A DNA stretch of 64,000 bases from SUG1106 sp051883095 (GCA_051883095.1 JBJETB010000023.1:1-64000), one strand, 5' to 3'; numbered from the stretch's first letter, positions 52,202 to 61,602 are shown. Translations and numbers: made by a program. Notes: generated by a model from the letters alone, not told the origin.

Positions 52202-53965
52202 ATGAAAAAAAATATAATTATATTTCTGGTGTCATCACTCCTCTCAGTTGTGGCGGTTGCTTACGGCTGGGCTTTCGTAGATGGTCAGGTGGGAGAAGCC
52301 GCTCTGACGGAGGAAACTGTCACAGGAAGCAGAGATGCGGCAGATGGACTTACAGTTGGCTTCAGAGCCGACTCCGCTGACAATCTTCATTGGATTAACA
52401 GCTATGATTACAGCACCGGAGAGACGGAATCGTCTTTTAAAAAGGGAGATATGGCCAAAACCTATGACACCCTGGTTTATGACGATATACGCTTCACCGG
52501 ATGGTCCACTGTACCCTTCTCCACCCTGCTTGCATATGACGGTTTAGAAGGATTGCAGGAAAAGAAAATTCATGCTTTTTATGATGAGATCCAGCAGAAG
52601 GTCATGGAAAGCAGCTCTGAAAGCGTCCCTGAAAGCGTCCCGAAGGCAGAGGGAAAAATAAGACTTAAAGATTATCTGGATTATTATCCTGTAAGCTTCC
52701 GCTTCCAGTTTGGTACTAAGATTTTTAATTCCGACAATGCTCTGACCGGTTTAAAGGTTTATGATGAGATGAACACGCTTTCCCAGGAAAAGGCCGCTGC
52801 CTATGATGACGAGATTGCCCTGTATGTGGCCTTTAACAGCATGTTCCGAATCCCTGTCATAGATAATGAATATCAGGAATACAAGGTGTCCGGAGTGGAT
52901 GATTATGACTGTAAGACATCTCTCGGCTATAAGACGGAGATTCAGAAGCCTCTTGGTGAAGGTGAAGATTATTACGAGTTTGATCCCATAATAGCTGTTC
53001 AGGAAGAAAACATCATGGACGGCAAAAGGTGGTTTCACCCTGACCTTTCCGGAGGTCTGTCCTATGAAAAAAGCGGCGACTCCGATACATCTTATGTCGG
53101 TAAAAAGGCCTCCGATTACAACCTTAAAAACAGGATGCTTTTTATCGTCAACAACAGAACCGCCAAGGGTGCAGCTGCAGATGTTTCGCATATAAGCGGC
53201 GGTTATGGAGTATATGAGCTTCCCATTGAAACAACGGCCACCGCAACTGTCAGAAAGGGCCGAAGAAGCAGTACCCTGCCAAGCCCTAAACCTTTAAGCG
53301 GACAGCTGTCCATGGTTTATCCACTGGATGAAAATGCTGAATATATGGAAATGAGCTTGTCCGGTGACCACAGATATCTGGCTGTTTTCTCAGTTAAAGA
53401 CGGGGCTTACTTCGTGGAAATTGTTGATGCCGATAACTGGACTTCCAATGGTCCGGTGGAAGTATTTCCTGCGTCAGAAAAGATGACATACGCCTGGGGC
53501 GATGACGAAAGCCTGGCAATAACAAACCACCAGGGTTATATTGCCCTTTTTTCCAGGACAGAAGGCGAGAACGAACCATATGAAGTAATTTACAGTGGAA
53601 AAGTTCCGGATGACTTTGATGAGGCTTTCTTTGATACAGATATGATTTCTAAAGAAAAGTCCTATGCTCAATACAGGTATTGTATCGACAGGGGGCTGGC
53701 AGTCGCATCAGAAGACGGCAAGGTTGCCCTGGTTCAGAACCTTCTGGTAAGCAGTTCAGGAGCCGATATGAGAAATGCAGCCCTGGAATGCGCTGTCATA
53801 GACAAAACCGGAGTAATCTACAGAGGCAGAATAAAAAGCAGCATCGTAGATCTGGATTATGATATGAGCGATGACGAAATTCAGGCTGTAAAGGATTTTT
53901 CCGGTGGTTCCTCTGTAAGTCAGGTTATAGAGCCTGTCAGGAACGAAAACCGGTGTGAATGGTAA
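52202..53965 (+). CDS. Membrane-anchored extracytoplasmic protein of the ABC operon
   Basis: A 587-aa protein with an N-terminal signal/anchor (about 1-27) and no other clear TM segment. Residues 60-380 are not recognised. From about 375 to 560 there are repeated YLAVFSVKDG/LAITNHQGYIALF/LAVASEDGKVALV units, resembling beta-propeller blades. AAGGGGG precedes ATG 52202. Fourth gene of the XRE-permease-ATPase operon; perhaps a sensor or substrate-binding partner (inference). Confidence 0.6.
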   Translation: MKKNIIIFLVSSLLSVVAVAYGWAFVDGQVGEAALTEETVTGSRDAADGLTVGFRADSADNLHWINSYDYSTGETESSFKKGDMAKTYDTLVYDDIRFTGWSTVPFSTLLAYDGLEGLQEKKIHAFYDEIQQKVMESSSESVPESVPKAEGKIRLKDYLDYYPVSFRFQFGTKIFNSDNALTGLKVYDEMNTLSQEKAAAYDDEIALYVAFNSMFRIPVIDNEYQEYKVSGVDDYDCKTSLGYKTEIQKPLGEGEDYYEFDPIIAVQEENIMDGKRWFHPDLSGGLSYEKSGDSDTSYVGKKASDYNLKNRMLFIVNNRTAKGAAADVSHISGGYGVYELPIETTATATVRKGRRSSTLPSPKPLSGQLSMVYPLDENAEYMEMSLSGDHRYLAVFSVKDGAYFVEIVDADNWTSNGPVEVFPASEKMTYAWGDDESLAITNHQGYIALFSRTEGENEPYEVIYSGKVPDDFDEAFFDTDMISKEKSYAQYRYCIDRGLAVASEDGKVALVQNLLVSSSGADMRNAALECAVIDKTGVIYRGRIKSSIVDLDYDMSDDEIQAVKDFSGGSSVSQVIEPVRNENRCEW

Positions 53966-54034
53966 AGGACGGGCGGACAATTTTTCGTCACATGAAAACA
54001 GAACCTTTGAAATAAAGTATGATGCATAGAAATA

Positions 54035-54087
54035 CTCCCTCCCGGATGACAAGATTATATTATCCTGCTTGTCTGTCCGGAAGGGAG
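54035..54087 (-). terminator. Long imperfect hairpin after the thiolase gene
   Basis: CTCCCTCCCGGATGACAAG at 54035-54053 pairs with 54068-54087, with one mismatch and one bulge, around a 14-nt loop. It lies 30 bp after the thiolase stop on the minus strand. The following T-run is weak (TATTTCTATG). Confidence 0.6.
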
Positions 54088-54116
54088 CATGTCACTACTC
54101 GCAGCCCGTCTATTTA

Positions 54117-55283
54117 TTAATCCTGGAAGCGTTCAAAAATTCCGGCTGCTCCCATGCCTCCACCAATGCACATTGTGACCAGTCCATATCTCTTATTATT
54201 ATCTTTGAGATAGTCAAATACTTTTTCTGTAAGGAATGCACCTGTAGCTCCCATAGGATGCCCAAGTGCCAGTGCGCCTCCGTACGGATTAACCTTTTCC
54301 GGTTTAAATCCAAGTTTGCGGATGCAATATATAGACTGGCTTGCAAATGCTTCGTTAATCTCAATAACATCCATGTCAGCAAGTGACATTGCTGCTCTTT
54401 CCATAACCTTTGGAACTGCATATACAGGACCAACTCCCATTTCTGTTGAATCACAGCCTGCAACAGCAAATGACACTAGTCTTCCAATAGGCTTAATGCC
54501 AAGGCTTTCGGCCTTTTCTCTGTCCATTAGAACAACAAATGCGGCTGCATCGGATGTCTGTGAGCTCGTACCTGCGGTAACCGTTCCTTCATCAGGCGGA
54601 AGGAAACAAGGCTTCAGATCCTGTAGATTTTTGAAGCTGACATCATCTCTGATGCCCTCATCAACTGATATAAGCTTTTCCTCACCATCTCTGTTTCTTC
54701 CCATTACAGGGATAATAGATGGTGCAAGCTTTCCTTCGTCTCTCGCTTTTTTTGCCTTCCTATGTGAATCAACAGCGAACATATCCATCTCTTCTCTCGT
54801 GACATTGTAACGTTTTACCACGTTTTCTGCTGTAATTCCCATTGGCATGTAAGCACCCGGTTCATTTTCCTTAAGCCAAGGATCCCAGTATTCCTCAGGA
54901 TACGGCTCAAATGTTCCGGTCATATCTTCAATTCCGCCTGCGATATAAACATCGCCCTGACCTGCTAAAATAGCATTGCTGGCTGTTGCAATCGCCTGAA
55001 GTCCTGAAGAACAGAAACGGTTGATTGACTGACCTGATACCTGCTGAGGCAGTCCCAGTCTTGCTGCCAGCAGTTTTCCCATGTTCATGGAAGCTCTTCC
55101 ATGCTGAACAGCACAGCCGACGATAATATCTTCAATATCTCCTCTGTCAAGCTGAGGAATCTTGTTAAGAACCCCATCCAGAACCTGTGAGGCATATTCC
55201 AAAGGGTGCATTCCTGAGAAGCCACCCTTCCTTGATTTACATACAGCAGATCTGCCGTATGCAACAATAACCGGTTCTCTCAT
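54117..55283 (-). CDS. Acetyl-CoA acetyltransferase (thiolase)
   Basis: Thiolytic cleavage or formation of acetoacetyl-CoA, 388 aa. Catalytic Cys in NRFCSSGLQAIATAS (about 88), His in GGALALGHPMGATGA, and the second Cys in LVTMCIGGGMG. Last gene of the BKACE-dehydrogenase-thiolase unit; GGAGGAAAATA lies upstream of ATG 55283. Probably yields acetyl-CoA from the pathway product. Confidence 0.92.
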   Translation of the reverse strand: MREPVIVAYGRSAVCKSRKGGFSGMHPLEYASQVLDGVLNKIPQLDRGDIEDIIVGCAVQHGRASMNMGKLLAARLGLPQQVSGQSINRFCSSGLQAIATASNAILAGQGDVYIAGGIEDMTGTFEPYPEEYWDPWLKENEPGAYMPMGITAENVVKRYNVTREEMDMFAVDSHRKAKKARDEGKLAPSIIPVMGRNRDGEEKLISVDEGIRDDVSFKNLQDLKPCFLPPDEGTVTAGTSSQTSDAAAFVVLMDREKAESLGIKPIGRLVSFAVAGCDSTEMGVGPVYAVPKVMERAAMSLADMDVIEINEAFASQSIYCIRKLGFKPEKVNPYGGALALGHPMGATGAFLTEKVFDYLKDNNKRYGLVTMCIGGGMGAAGIFERFQD

Positions 55284-55301
55284 TATTTTCCTCCAAACTG
55301 A

Positions 55302-56261
55302 TTAGAATTTGTGGTGAATCTTTAAAATTTCAATCAGTGCCTGATCTCTGAATTTTGCGCAGGAATCATGATCATTACCCATAAATTCAGGGAATGATGC
55401 CATTTCCTTCTTTATGCCTTCATCAAAACCTGTAATGTCAGGCATCTCTGTCCATTTTGCCATGTCAGCAAGCCAGGCGTCTCCGGCCTTGCCAAGCATA
55501 GCAACCATACCTAAGAATCCATCCGGATTTCCCAGCTCCATTATCATGTTATGTCCGAATACAGCCCAGCGGATTCCCGGACCATATACCATAGCCTTAT
55601 CAACATCCTCTACAGAGCATACACCTCTCATAACCAGATCTATCATTTCACGATAAATTGCAAGCTGCAGACGGTTGGCAATATATCCCGGACATTCTTT
55701 CTTTAAATAAACAGCTTCCTTGCCGATTGACTGATAGAAGGCATATACCAGTTCAACAGTCTTCTCATCGGTTTTCTCACCCTTTGTTATTTCAACGAGC
55801 GGAATCAGATGAGGCGGATTATAAGGATGTGCTCCGACACATCTTTCCGGATGTGATGACTCTGCCGCGATATCGGTTACCAGAAGTCCGGATGTGCTGC
55901 TGGCATATATAGCATCCGGTGCATACTTATCAACCTCTGCCAGAATGCTTCTCTTAATCTCGATTCTTTCAGGACCGTTTTCCTGTACAAATTCTGCATC
56001 CTTAAGTGCTTCTTCAATGGATGTCGTCATTGTGATATGTGAAAGAATGTCTTCTCTCTTTTCTCTTGTGATTGCATTGTACTCTTCCAGTGAATCCAGG
56101 CTCTTGTTCATAAGAGTTCTGGCCTTTTCAAGCAGTTCATCATTAAGGTCTCTCAAGACAACATCAAGACCGTGCATTGCGAATGTAATCGCCCAGCTTG
56201 AACCGATTACACCACCGCCGAGACATACTACTTTTTTAATTTCTTCTACTTTATTTACCAT
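55302..56261 (-). CDS. 3-hydroxyacyl dehydrogenase of the carnitine/L-gulonate dehydrogenase (lambda-crystallin) type
   Basis: A 319-aa NAD-dependent dehydrogenase. The NAD motif is LGGGVIGSSWAITFA (about 14-28), the catalytic His lies in GAHPYNPPHLIPLVEI, and GPGIRWAVFGHN marks the lambda-crystallin/L-carnitine-dehydrogenase group rather than classical HBD. In carnitine degraders this enzyme makes the 3-keto acid that a BKACE enzyme cleaves. Here it lies 21 bp after a BKACE gene, so it probably supplies that enzyme's substrate; the exact substrate is unknown. Confidence 0.8.
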   Translation of the reverse strand: MVNKVEEIKKVVCLGGGVIGSSWAITFAMHGLDVVLRDLNDELLEKARTLMNKSLDSLEEYNAITREKREDILSHITMTTSIEEALKDAEFVQENGPERIEIKRSILAEVDKYAPDAIYASSTSGLLVTDIAAESSHPERCVGAHPYNPPHLIPLVEITKGEKTDEKTVELVYAFYQSIGKEAVYLKKECPGYIANRLQLAIYREMIDLVMRGVCSVEDVDKAMVYGPGIRWAVFGHNMIMELGNPDGFLGMVAMLGKAGDAWLADMAKWTEMPDITGFDEGIKKEMASFPEFMGNDHDSCAKFRDQALIEILKIHHKF

Positions 56262-56282
56262 GGCTTACACGTATTCCTTTCA

Positions 56283-57158
56283 TTAGCGAACCAAAGGTTT
56301 AATTCCGAGGATTTCTCTTGCTTCTGCTGGTGTTGCCGGTTTCTTTCCGAATGTTTCAACTGCCTTTACAGCACGTTCTACGAGCATAACGTTTGTTGCC
56401 ATAATCTTGTTGCCTTCCTCGTCCTTTCCGAATACTACGTTGTCTTCCATGCCTACACGAATGTTTCCGCCGAGAGCAAGTGCAGCGTACATAATAGGAA
56501 GATGACCTGCTCCTACGCCAAATGCTGACCAGGTTGAACCTTCAGGAATGTGCTGTGTAAGGTAAAGCAGATTCTCCACTGTCGCAGGCATTCCGCCCAG
56601 AACGCCTAAACAGAACTGGTAGTGGCATGGAGTTGAAAGGTGTCCCTTCTTCACGAAAAAGTTTGCAACATCAAGCATGCCTGTATCAAAGATCTCGATT
56701 TCAGGCTTGATTTCTCTTTCTTTATAAACATCACCTAACTCTTCAAGGAATTTAGGTGAATTGATAAATACACCGCTCGGCATCCAGTTGAAAGATCCTG
56801 AATCATAAGATCCCATTTCAATTCCGTCTAATGTTCTCATATGCTTCATTCTTATAGCATTGCCTTCCGGATCTCCGCCGGCAACTCTGCTGTCTCCTGA
56901 AGATGTGCAGTTGATTACAACATCACAATCTTCGTGGGCACGAATCAGTTCGATTGTCTTCTTGAAGCGCTCGGCATCCATTGTTCCGAGTCCCTGCTCA
57001 TCACGCATATGAAGATGTACTACGGCTGCACCTGCTTTCCAGCACTTATATGCATCTTCTGCAATCTGCTCCGGTGTTTCAGGAATGTTATAACCTGCCG
57101 GTGTTACAGCACCTGTTAATGCTGCGGTAATAATAACTTTATTTTTTAAATCGCTCAT
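56283..57158 (-). CDS. Beta-keto acid cleavage enzyme (BKACE, DUF849)
   Basis: A 291-aa zinc-dependent TIM-barrel enzyme. With acetyl-CoA it cleaves a beta-keto acid to acetoacetate and a new CoA ester. The metal site HLHMRDEQG (His48, His50) is visible, as are the LDGIEMGSYDSG and FGVGAGHLPIM segments. Relatives are Kce of lysine fermentation and the dehydrocarnitine-cleaving enzyme. First gene after a sigma-54 promoter, which also serves the dehydrogenase and thiolase. Confidence 0.87.
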   Translation of the reverse strand: MSDLKNKVIITAALTGAVTPAGYNIPETPEQIAEDAYKCWKAGAAVVHLHMRDEQGLGTMDAERFKKTIELIRAHEDCDVVINCTSSGDSRVAGGDPEGNAIRMKHMRTLDGIEMGSYDSGSFNWMPSGVFINSPKFLEELGDVYKEREIKPEIEIFDTGMLDVANFFVKKGHLSTPCHYQFCLGVLGGMPATVENLLYLTQHIPEGSTWSAFGVGAGHLPIMYAALALGGNIRVGMEDNVVFGKDEEGNKIMATNVMLVERAVKAVETFGKKPATPAEAREILGIKPLVR

Positions 57159-57213
57159 TTTATTTCTCCTTTTCCAAATGTGCTTCTTTGAAATCCTTTA
57201 CGTCATCATATAT

Positions 57214-57230
57214 TGCAATATGCGTACCAA
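57214..57230 (-). promoter_or_regulatory. Sigma-54 (-24/-12) promoter of the BKACE unit
   Basis: Minus strand TTGGTACGCATATTGCA: GG (57227-57228) and GC (57215-57216) with exactly 10 nt between them, a close match to YTGGCACG-N4-TTGCW. The gene start is 56 bp downstream of the motif. Confidence 0.8.
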
Positions 57231-57238
57231 CTCTTGTA

Positions 57239-57258
57239 AACGTTGAAATTTCAACGTT
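57239..57258. promoter_or_regulatory. Perfect 20-bp palindrome upstream of the sigma-54 promoter
   Basis: AACGTTGAAA joined directly to TTTCAACGTT. It lies 10 bp upstream of the -24 element, centred near -45. It is the obvious candidate binding site for the Fis-type HTH of the adjacent activator, although closer to the promoter than most enhancers. Confidence 0.65.
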
Positions 57259-57278
57259 AGTCTACCTAATCAAAAAGC

Positions 57279-57322
57279 AAAACGCGAGCATTAATGCTGT
57301 ACGACATTAACGCTCGCGTTTT
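57279..57322 (-). terminator. Terminator of the sigma-54 activator gene
   Basis: AAAACGCGAGC (57279-57289) pairs with GCTCGCGTTTT (57312-57322). The stem extends inward with one mismatch through ATTAATG/CATTAAC. On the minus strand it is followed by GCTTTTTG. It separates the activator from the BKACE unit. Confidence 0.85.
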
Positions 57323-57358
57323 CTTTAATGCTTAATCGCATTACAATGCTTTATTGCA

Positions 57359-58849
57359 TTACAACCCGTATTTCTGTTTTTTTCTGAACACTGTTGACTG
57401 ATTAACTTTAAGCAGTTCTGCAGCCTTATATGTACTGTCTGTTTCTGCAAGGGCTTTTTCTATAGCATTCTTCTCACATTTTTCAAGATATTCGCTTAGC
57501 GAGAAATTATCCCACTGATTGTTTTCATTTTCAAATAAGTCTGGAACTGTATCACGGTCTGATTCATATTTATCCGTGAAATCTACATATCTCTCCCGCA
57601 GTGTACCATTAAGCACTGTCTCTGCAAGTTGCTCAATTTCCATTGAGCTTGACTGCCCTGTTACCACTACCCGTTCTACCACGTTCCGAAGTTCCCGAAC
57701 ATTTCCCGGCCAGCTGTACTCTATCATCTGCTGCATGGCTTTCTGTCCGAAAGTCTTTACTATGCCGTACCTCTTGCTGAATTCATTGAGAAAGTACTCC
57801 ACCAGAGGCATTATATCCTCCTTACGCTTTCTCAGCGGCGGTACAAGCACCGGCGCTACCGAAATCCTGTAAAATAAATCTTCTCTGAAGGTTCCCTCTT
57901 CCACGCAGCGGTATAAATCCTTATTGGTGGCGGTTATGAGTCTGAAGTCAATCTCCTTTTCATCTACAGAGCCAAGTCTTTTAATCTTATGTGTTTCCAG
58001 CACACGAAGCAGTTTTCCCTGAAGCGCCACAGGCATGGAGTTAATCTCATCAAGGAACAGCGTTCCGCCGTCGGCCTTTTCAATTAAACCAACCTTTCCT
58101 TCATTCCTGGCTCCTGTAAAGGCTCCCTTTACATATCCATATAGCTCAGCTTCAAGAAGTGATTCAGGAAAATCTGCACAGTTTATTTCAATCAGGGGCT
58201 TGTTTTTGCGCCGGCTGCAGGAATGAATATATTGTGTTACAACTTCTTTCCCTGTTCCTGTTTCTCCGGTTATAAGTATAGATATATCAGTTTTGGCTAG
58301 AACTTTTATTTCTTCTTCCAGCTTATCCATAACGCCGCCCCGGCCATGCACCATCAATGATGAAATATTCTTTTCTTCCTCAAGTTTTGTCGGAGAAATA
58401 ATATTTCCGTCATTTTCGAATGCTTCAACTTCCGCTAAAGCTCGCTGATACCTTTTTTGAAGCAGATCCACACGTGTTGTTTCAACAATCACATATTCAA
58501 TATCTCCAAACTCGTCAAACACAGGCGTTGCGGTTATGAGCTGTTTGTACTTAAACTTTTTAGGCGTTACAACTTCATTTACCAGGGAAATAATTCTTTT
58601 CTGGCGTAAAGCCTCTACACCGGCGCTTACAGTTACCCTGCCGTACTTGCTGTTATCTTCAAGTAATTCATAGGCATTTATCTTTAATATTTCTTCACGG
58701 CTTCCTCCGGTCATAGTAAGGAACATATTGTTGCAATAAATATAATCTCCCTTATTATTCAACACATATATTCCCTCATGCACATTGTTTATAATTAAAT
58801 CCATCAACACTTCATTCATTTGTTTTTTAATATTTGTGCCATCCTTCAC
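57359..58849 (-). CDS. Sigma-54-dependent activator with PAS sensor
   Basis: A 496-aa enhancer-binding protein. An N-terminal PAS domain (about 15-130) has NVHEGIYVLNNKGDYIYCNN (19-38). The AAA+ domain has GETGTGKEVVTQYIH (about 195-209), GAFTGA for sigma-54 contact, and GGTLFLDEINSMP. A C-terminal Fis-type HTH (about 455-496) has TYKAAELLKVNQSTVFRKKQK. It starts at GTG 58849, inside the 3' end of hbd; an ATG at 58819 is an alternative. It probably senses a CoA-ester or acid substrate and drives the unit at 57.2 kb. Confidence 0.9.
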   Translation of the reverse strand: MKDGTNIKKQMNEVLMDLIINNVHEGIYVLNNKGDYIYCNNMFLTMTGGSREEILKINAYELLEDNSKYGRVTVSAGVEALRQKRIISLVNEVVTPKKFKYKQLITATPVFDEFGDIEYVIVETTRVDLLQKRYQRALAEVEAFENDGNIISPTKLEEEKNISSLMVHGRGGVMDKLEEEIKVLAKTDISILITGETGTGKEVVTQYIHSCSRRKNKPLIEINCADFPESLLEAELYGYVKGAFTGARNEGKVGLIEKADGGTLFLDEINSMPVALQGKLLRVLETHKIKRLGSVDEKEIDFRLITATNKDLYRCVEEGTFREDLFYRISVAPVLVPPLRKRKEDIMPLVEYFLNEFSKRYGIVKTFGQKAMQQMIEYSWPGNVRELRNVVERVVVTGQSSSMEIEQLAETVLNGTLRERYVDFTDKYESDRDTVPDLFENENNQWDNFSLSEYLEKCEKNAIEKALAETDSTYKAAELLKVNQSTVFRKKQKYGL

Positions 58850-59675
58850 CGCTCTTGCGCCCTAATTTTCCCTCTGCAATGAGTTTCTTTACTGACTCAG
58901 GGCATTCCCATGTTGTCACAGAAAGAGCTTCAAGAGTCTCTGTTACATGTGGGAAGGTATCAAGACCTGATAAGTCCATCATTTCAAAAGGTCCTAAAGG
59001 ATGGTTTAAACCGCATTTGATGGCGGTATCAATATCATCTACTGAAGCTACCCCTTCTTCATAGCATTTTATTGCCTCAAGCATGAACGCGAACAGGCAG
59101 CGATTTACGATGAATCCCGGTGTGTCAGTCTGACATAATACAGGATTTTTACCCAAAGATGCAGCTACCTCACGTACGGCTTCCACTGTAGCATCATCTG
59201 TATATTCTGAACGAATCATTTCTACAAGCTTCATGGCCTGAACAGGGAAGAAAAAGTGCATTCCTATGCATCTTTCAGGTCTCTGTGTGTCCTTTGTAAT
59301 AGCTGTTATGGACATTGATGAAGTGTTTGTGGCAAGTATTGCTTCAGGTTTGCATATCTTGCCAAGTTCAACAAATGTATCATGCTTAAGTTCAAGAATT
59401 TCCGGTGCAGCTTCAATGACAAGGTCTGCATCAGCTACATCTTCAAGATTAACTGTTGTGGAAATATTAGCAATAACAGCATCCGCATCTTCCTGTGTTA
59501 TCTTGCCCTTTTCCACCTGCTTGGAAAGACCTTTTGTTATTGTTGAAACGCCTTTCTGGCAGAATTCTTCTTTTATATCACGTATAATTACCTTATAACC
59601 GGCTTTGGCTGCAACCTGTGCAATGCCGCTGCCCATCTGACCGGCACCAAGTACCGCAATTGTCTTTATTGCCAT
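58827..59675 (-). CDS. hbd: 3-hydroxybutyryl-CoA dehydrogenase
   Basis: Interconverts 3-hydroxybutyryl-CoA and acetoacetyl-CoA with NAD(P), 282 aa. NAD motif VLGAGQMGSGIAQVAAKAG (about 7-25), catalytic His in GMHFFFPVQAMKLVE, and the C-terminal NHPLGPFEMMDLSGLDT. ATG 59675 has AGGAGG 7 nt upstream. Normal length for the clostridial enzyme; 26 bp after the crotonase stop. Confidence 0.92.
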   Translation of the reverse strand: MAIKTIAVLGAGQMGSGIAQVAAKAGYKVIIRDIKEEFCQKGVSTITKGLSKQVEKGKITQEDADAVIANISTTVNLEDVADADLVIEAAPEILELKHDTFVELGKICKPEAILATNTSSMSITAITKDTQRPERCIGMHFFFPVQAMKLVEMIRSEYTDDATVEAVREVAASLGKNPVLCQTDTPGFIVNRCLFAFMLEAIKCYEEGVASVDDIDTAIKCGLNHPLGPFEMMDLSGLDTFPHVTETLEALSVTTWECPESVKKLIAEGKLGRKSGEGWHKY

Positions 59676-59701
59676 TTCTGTTCCTCCTGCTCTCATTTGT
59701 T

Positions 59702-60619
59702 TTAATTATTAGTAAACTCCGGTTTCCTCTTTTCAATCATTGCTGCCATACCTTCCTTCTGGTCATGAGTATTGAAAAGAAGAGCAAATTCCGCTGTCTC
59801 AAGTTGTTTACCTGCAGCAACTGTTTCCGTTACGGCTTTGTTGATTACCGCCTTGGCAGCCGCAAGTGCACAGGCAGGCTTAGAAGACAACATCTTTGCT
59901 ATTTCAACGGCCTTTGCATATATTGCATCATATTCTGCTTTTGCCGCTGCACTTTCTGTCTCTTTGCTCTCAGCCTTTAAAGCTGCAATCTTTTCTTCAT
60001 TTCCTTCTTTTTTTGCTGCTTTTAATTCTGCTTTACTTTTTGCTGCAGCCTCATCAAGAGCTTCATCGCCTTTGACAAACCAGTTTAACAGGCCAAGTTC
60101 ATAAGCCTGTTTTCCGGGAATCATTTCTGTCAGCATAACAAGCTGTTTTGCCTTTGCAGGTCCCAAAATCGCCGCAGCACGTTCGCAGCCGTTTGCTCCC
60201 GGGATAATTCCCAAACCTACCTCAGGAAAAGACATCAGCGTTCTCGGTCCTCCGACACGGAAATCACACGCGAGAGCAAGCTCACATCCCCCTCCGAAGG
60301 CAAATCCGCCTACTGCAGCTATTACAGGCACGTGTAATCCTTCTAGCGTGTCATTGATATCAATAGCAGGCTTGCAGAAATCTCTTGCAAATCTCGGAGT
60401 AGCTTCTGCCATTTCTTTTACATCTGCTCCCGCCGCCAATGCCTTTTCAGAACCGGTTACAATAACAACTCTGACTTCTGAATCATTTTTTATTTCCTCA
60501 ATTGCTGACATAATATCACGATTAACCGCAGAATTTAAAGCATTGAGCGCCTGTGGTCTGTTCAGACGAATCGTAGCGATACCTTCTGAAACAGAATATA
60601 TAATATTTTGATACTCCAT
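59702..60619 (-). CDS. Enoyl-CoA hydratase/isomerase (crotonase) with Ala/Lys/Glu-rich insert
   Basis: A 305-aa crotonase-family enzyme that probably hydrates crotonyl-CoA. The oxyanion-hole segment is AAGADVKEM and both catalytic glutamates are kept (FGGGCELALACDF; MSFPEVGLGIIPGANG). Between about residues 195 and 240 there is an insert of roughly 45 residues rich in Ala, Lys and Glu (such as AKSKAELKAAKKEGNEEKI) that classical 260-aa crotonases lack. AAGGAGA lies 9 nt before ATG 60619. Confidence 0.88.
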   Translation of the reverse strand: MEYQNIIYSVSEGIATIRLNRPQALNALNSAVNRDIMSAIEEIKNDSEVRVVIVTGSEKALAAGADVKEMAEATPRFARDFCKPAIDINDTLEGLHVPVIAAVGGFAFGGGCELALACDFRVGGPRTLMSFPEVGLGIIPGANGCERAAAILGPAKAKQLVMLTEMIPGKQAYELGLLNWFVKGDEALDEAAAKSKAELKAAKKEGNEEKIAALKAESKETESAAAKAEYDAIYAKAVEIAKMLSSKPACALAAAKAVINKAVTETVAAGKQLETAEFALLFNTHDQKEGMAAMIEKRKPEFTNN

Positions 60620-60660
60620 TATAAATATCTCCTTTTTCTGTACTGTCAACATTTCGATAA

Positions 60661-61518
60661 TTATTCCGCAGGGATTGACTGACCGCCGTCAAGAAGCAGA
60701 TATGTCCCGGTCATATAATTAAAAGAATCGGAACACATAGCCAGGACCGGCCCCGCAATCTCTTCAATTGTACCTAATCTTCTGAGGGATGTTGCCTTTG
60801 ACTGTTTCCTGTAATATTCAGTCTCTTCACCTTTTTCATCGATAAAGAACTCTTCATTAAGAGGCGTCACAACATATCCGGGACAGATACAATTACATGT
60901 TATATTGTCCCTGCCAAAATTGTTGGCCAGGGTGCGTGCGAGACTCAGGCATGCGGCTTTTGATGCACCGTATCCGGCTACACCCTTGCCTCCGATAAGT
61001 CCGCCTACTGAGGCGGTAATAATAATTTTTCCACCTTTTTTACCATTTGTCTCATTTTGCTTTATCATCTGTCTGGCTGCTTCCTGGCAGAACATAAATG
61101 TTCCTGTAAGATTTACCTCCAGAACTCTTCTAAAATCATCGGCAGTATATTCCGGACGTCCTTCTCTGTTCTCAACGACCAGTGCTGTCGGCCCCGAAAT
61201 ACCCGCATTGTTTATCAGGATATTTAATTCACCAAAGGTATCTACAGTTTTCTTTATAACATCACGAATTGCTTCCTGGCTGGATGAATCAGCTGTTATT
61301 CCAAGTGCTTTACCGCCGCGGCAGTAATTCTCATTTAAATCTGCTGCTGCATCAGATACCTTATCTGCTGTTCTTGCAGTTATTACTACATTAGCTCCAT
61401 ATGCACACAAAGCGCACGCTATGCCAAAGCCCAGACCTTGAGTTCCTCCTGTTACAATGGCAGTTTTTCCTGTTAAATCAAATGAAGGAATTCCTATTTT
61501 TCTGTTCAAATGGCTCAT
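60661..61518 (-). CDS. Short-chain dehydrogenase/reductase
   Basis: A 285-aa classical SDR. Cofactor motif VTGGTQGLGFGIA (about 23-35), NNAG, and active-site YGASKA with an upstream Ser in TASVGG. NAD or NADP use is not certain. It lies between the crotonase and dehydratase genes, so it probably oxidises or reduces the hydroxy/oxo group of the substrate or its 4-hydroxyacyl product (inference). Confidence 0.88.
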   Translation of the reverse strand: MSHLNRKIGIPSFDLTGKTAIVTGGTQGLGFGIACALCAYGANVVITARTADKVSDAAADLNENYCRGGKALGITADSSSQEAIRDVIKKTVDTFGELNILINNAGISGPTALVVENREGRPEYTADDFRRVLEVNLTGTFMFCQEAARQMIKQNETNGKKGGKIIITASVGGLIGGKGVAGYGASKAACLSLARTLANNFGRDNITCNCICPGYVVTPLNEEFFIDEKGEETEYYRKQSKATSLRRLGTIEEIAGPVLAMCSDSFNYMTGTYLLLDGGQSIPAE

Positions 61519-61602
61519 CGTTATTCCTTTCTTACTATGGAATCACCCCCTGCATAACGCAGGGGGCAAATCAGATGTATATTACTAAGAGATACTGGTA
61601 TT

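Noticed and set aside
57300..57308. TACGACATT in the activator terminator loop, matching the leader boxes at 22.7 kb
   Set aside because: An 8-mer is expected about twice by chance in a window this size, and no other box is nearby.
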